NCBI RefSeq assembly: GCF_900289175.1
Contig: NZ_LT985747.1
Span: forward strand, 4,409,132 to 4,444,131
Origin: Paenibacillus faecalis
GTDB taxonomy: Bacteria; Bacillota; Bacilli; Paenibacillales; Paenibacillaceae
Reading direction: 5' to 3'
DNA length: 35,000 nt
The position numbers were made by a program, and so were the translations under genes. The notes beneath the pieces are model-generated. The model made no database searches. It had not been told where the DNA came from and was given only the letters and a program-made list of their open reading frames with translations. Below, in pieces: positions 32,899-35,000 of this stretch (within the stretch, counting starts at the first letter, position 1; every line of letters starts with the position of its first letter).

Positions 32899-34095
32899 TT
32901 ATTTCCTTTTCGTTACTTTATACAATAACAAAGAAATCTTTACCAAAACTGCATCACTAAAGCTTCGGACATCAAGACCTGTCTCTTGCTTAATCTTATC
33001 TAATCGGTACAGTAGCGTATTTCGATGAATATAAAGCCGCTTGGCTGTCTCACTTACATTACAATCCAATTCAAAAAAGGTTTCCAACGTGGCCAGCGTT
33101 TCCGCATCCTCAAACACATCTGTATGATAGCTAGCATACTCCTCCAAGAACCGGGTTCGCTCATGCTCTGGAATACTGAAAAGCAGGCGTTCCAAATGAA
33201 GCCCTGTTGACAGATGTATATGCTCTTTGACCTGAAAAGTTAGCCCAATCAACATCGTCTCCCGAAGCTGACGTAAACCATCCGGTAGATTTTCTTTAGC
33301 ATTTATAGTCGGAACGGCGGCAATATGAAAATCTCCTACCCATTCGTTTGAAACCAGCTCATATAAACCCATACAAAAAAGGGATAACAAATCCTGATCC
33401 CCTTCGCCTGCATCATCCTTTTCATCCATCAGTCCATCCAGCAGCTTAGGATTAGCAAGCACAAGCCATTCCTTTTCGTCCAGCAGCGGCACTAGTACAA
33501 TCTCCCCGCCAAAATAACTGCGAAGGAGCCTTTGCAGTGATTTAAAAGCAATGCTAGTCGGATGCTCGCTCTCATTAGCCAGCAGAAAAGGAACCATCTT
33601 CTCATATAAAATAAATTTCCCGGAAAATTCCTCAGGCGGTTTTGCCTGATATTCTCCTGCATCGACACAAGCGTTCAACCATACCCCCATTAATTGGGCA
33701 AACCGCAGCTCCTCACCTTTAGCATCGCCCCGTTTAGCTTTGGACAAAGAGGGCGTATCTGCCATGCTGGACAGCAATAGTCCAATGAGTTTCGCTTCGT
33801 TCTCTGTCACCATTACAGCCGGTGCTGAAATGACTACAGGCCGATCACTCTGTACGGGAATGGCGAACCATACCTCTCCCTGTTCTGTATAATAAAAATC
33901 TCCTGCATCAATCTTATTACGATTTTTCGCTTGCGATATACTGTGGGTCTTTCCGTTTGACACCTGCTGCGGATGGCTGGATCGTTTTGAGAATTGCAGC
34001 ATCATCCCCGTCTCATGCTCATCCAACGATTTAAGCGTCATAGGAATTCCTAATGTGCTTTTCAAATTCAGCAGTATTTGTTCCATCTCCGTCAT
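32899..34095 (-). CDS. PucR/CdaR-type transcription regulator
   Basis: About 398 residues. The C-terminal HTH_30 domain is unmistakable: ATLETFFELDCNVSETAKRLYIHRNTLLYRLDKIKQETGLDVRSFSDAVLVKISLLLY (about residues 335-395). The long N-terminal part has no motif that I know; it may bind a ligand. Proteins of this group are usually activators of purine, sugar-acid or amino-acid genes. The ATG at 34093-34095 has GGAG 7 bases upstream; the GTG 15 bases earlier has no clear site. It lies 103 bases before msmX on the same strand, so it may regulate it, but this is inferred. Confidence 0.8.
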   Translation of the reverse strand: MTEMEQILLNLKSTLGIPMTLKSLDEHETGMMLQFSKRSSHPQQVSNGKTHSISQAKNRNKIDAGDFYYTEQGEVWFAIPVQSDRPVVISAPAVMVTENEAKLIGLLLSSMADTPSLSKAKRGDAKGEELRFAQLMGVWLNACVDAGEYQAKPPEEFSGKFILYEKMVPFLLANESEHPTSIAFKSLQRLLRSYFGGEIVLVPLLDEKEWLVLANPKLLDGLMDEKDDAGEGDQDLLSLFCMGLYELVSNEWVGDFHIAAVPTINAKENLPDGLRQLRETMLIGLTFQVKEHIHLSTGLHLERLLFSIPEHERTRFLEEYASYHTDVFEDAETLATLETFFELDCNVSETAKRLYIHRNTLLYRLDKIKQETGLDVRSFSDAVLVKISLLLYKVTKRK

Positions 34096-34179
34096 TAATG
34101 ACTCCACCACTTTATCTTTTTCTTATATTTTAGCATATCTCCGACAGATAACTAAAATGTCGAAATTTATAATTCCATC

Positions 34180-34212
34180 AAAAAAAGCCGCCAACAAATG
34201 TTGACGACTTTC
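34180..34212 (-). terminator. Terminator of the tRNA operon
   Basis: On the minus strand AAGTCGTCAAC pairs with GTTGGCGGCTT (G-T pairs included) around a 4-base loop, followed by a run of Ts. It follows tRNA-Lys by 4 bases. Confidence 0.88.
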
Positions 34213-34216
34213 GTGA

Positions 34217-34289
34217 TGAGCCATGAAGGACTCGAACCTTCGACACCCTGATTAAAAGTCAGGTGCTCTACCAACTGAGCTAATGGCTC
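34217..34289 (-). tRNA. tRNA-Lys(TTT)
   Basis: Complete cloverleaf of 73 bases. Acceptor GAGCCAT/ATGGCTC, D-arm GCTC/GAGC, anticodon loop CTTTTAA (anticodon TTT), TTCGAGT T-loop, discriminator A. CCA is not encoded. Confidence 0.97.
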
Positions 34290-34296
34290 TTAAACC

Positions 34297-34382
34297 TGGT
34301 GGAGGATGATGGATTCGAACCACCGAACTCGAATGAGAACAGATTTACAGTCTGCTGCGTTTGGCCACTTCGCTAATCCTCC
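34297..34382 (-). tRNA. tRNA-Tyr(GTA)
   Basis: Acceptor GGAGGAT/ATCCTCC, anticodon loop CTGTAAA (anticodon GTA), long variable arm as expected for bacterial Tyr, T-loop TTCGAAT. CCA is encoded at 34297-34299. Confidence 0.96.
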
Positions 34383-34393
34383 ATAAGAAAAGG

Positions 34394-34466
<73 letters not shown>

Positions 34467-34479
34467 ATATAAAATTTTC

Positions 34480-34514
34480 AAAAAAAACAGTGTGAAGCGA
34501 GTTAACTTCGCACT
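34480..34514 (-). terminator. Terminator-like hairpin just upstream of tRNA-Phe
   Basis: On the minus strand AGTGCGAAG pairs with CTTCACACT (one mismatch) around an 8-base loop, then G and eight Ts. Its T tract ends 14 bases before the 5' end of tRNA-Phe, leaving no space for a promoter in between. Confidence 0.75.
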
Positions 34515-34525
34515 GGTGAAACCTT

Positions 34526-34671
34526 TGAAGCAATACTATAATGGCGGAACTGACGGGATACTCTCTCTTCGTTCGAGACTGCGAAGTCATCCTATCGAAG
34601 ATAAATCTCCGACGAACCCTTAACGGATTCTCATCCCTGAAGCAATACTATAATGGCGGAACTGACGGGAT
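34526..34671. repeat. 34-bp direct repeat, duplicated 3' end of tRNA-Asp
   Basis: Bases 34526-34559 and 34638-34671 are identical, 112 bases apart start to start. The second copy is the real 3' end of tRNA-Asp plus its downstream flank. The first is an orphan fragment with CCA, discriminator, acceptor strand and part of the T-stem. The 78 bases between contain no tRNA. Confidence 0.92.
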
Positions 34672-34730
34672 TCGAACCCGCGATCTCCTGCGTGACAGGC
34701 AGGCATGTTAGGCCTCTACACCACAGTTCC
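34654..34730 (-). tRNA. tRNA-Asp(GTC)
   Basis: Acceptor GGAACTG/CAGTTCC, anticodon loop CTGTCAC (anticodon GTC), T-stem GCGGG/CCCGT with loop TTCGAAT, discriminator G as usual for Asp, CCA encoded at 34654-34656. Confidence 0.96.
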
Positions 34731-34744
34731 GCGCTTCATATAAC

Positions 34745-34820
<76 letters not shown>

Positions 34821-34840
34821 GCATTTTACGAACAAATCAA

Positions 34841-34916
34841 TGGTGGAGACTGAGGGGATCGAACCCCCGACCCTCTGCTTGTAAGGCAGATGCTCTCCCA
34901 GCTGAGCTAAGTCTCC
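34841..34916 (-). tRNA. tRNA-Val(TAC)
   Basis: Acceptor GGAGACT/AGTCTCC, anticodon loop CTTACAA (anticodon TAC), T-loop TTCGATC, CCA encoded. Confidence 0.96.
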
Positions 34917-34927
34917 TTAAGTATGTA

Positions 34928-35000
34928 TGGTAGCGGCGGAGGGGATCGAACCCCCGACCTCACGGGTATGAACCGTACGCTCTAGCCAGCTGAGCTACGC
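34928..35000 (-). tRNA. tRNA-Met(CAT), 5' end cut by the window
   Basis: Anticodon loop TTCATAC (anticodon CAT), T-loop TTCGATC, CCA encoded at 34928-34930. Only the last three bases of the 5' acceptor strand are inside the window. The body matches elongator tRNA-Met of Bacillus as I remember it; a lysidine-modified Ile tRNA with the same anticodon is the alternative. Confidence 0.85.

Overview
The window looks like chromosome of a spore-forming, low-to-moderate GC Firmicute, most probably Paenibacillus. Supporting signs are the hprK-lgt-ppaX-acetyltransferase-his gene order shared with Bacillus, spore-coat genes (cotH, a cotG-like repeat gene, a cotF-type gene), a YesM/YesN-type two-component system inside a sugar ABC operon, strong AGGAGG ribosome sites, and many U-tract terminators. 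Most of it is ordinary chromosomal gene content. I see no phage, IS element, CRISPR array or defence island.

Layout. 1-127: 3' end of an unidentified gene. 176-424: a small HPr-like gene that has lost the catalytic His region. 695-1309: a maltose/galactoside-type O-acetyltransferase with a palindrome at its promoter. 1524-11459 (minus): a carbohydrate-uptake operon in the order permease, permease, lipoprotein binding protein, histidine kinase, AraC-type response regulator, DUF2264 protein, GH88 unsaturated glucuronyl hydrolase. It has no ATPase of its own. 11658-14863: sporulation region, with cotH divergent from a cotG-like gene made of 45-bp repeats, then a GNAT gene and a CotF-family gene. 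15080-15834: an AAC(6')-like acetyltransferase and a small membrane protein. 16042-18767: trxB and a TPR/HTH protein. 18856-19803: a divergent PRPP synthetase paralogue with its own promoter and a long, possibly structured leader. 20016-27702: the histidine operon hisZGDBHA-F-IE-J. 28016-31259: hprK-lgt-ppaX and a hexapeptide acetyltransferase. 31671-34095: an MsmX/UgpC-type sugar ABC ATPase downstream of a PucR-type regulator. 34217-35000: seven tRNA genes on the minus strand (Met, Val, Thr, Asp, Phe, Tyr, Lys in transcription order) with an odd partial duplication.

How the parts connect. The sugar operon probably imports oligosaccharides carrying an unsaturated uronic acid left by an extracellular lyase, senses them through its own kinase/regulator pair, and cleaves them in the cytoplasm. 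MsmX, encoded 20 kb away, is the natural candidate ATPase, and candidate CcpA (cre) sites lie before the binding-protein gene and before msmX. HprK, which phosphorylates HPr Ser46 and so drives CcpA control, is in the same window. The PRPP synthetase beside the his operon makes the substrate that HisG/HisZ consumes.

Most interesting unexplained features: the prs leader (about 190 nt with several stems), the 34-bp duplication and terminator inside the tRNA cluster, the palindromes before the TPR gene and the his operon, the HPr-like protein that keeps a Ser46-like site without His15, the cotG-like repeat gene, and a near-exact match to the Illumina P7 adapter at 41-64. All calls were made by reading the sequence; no database search was run.
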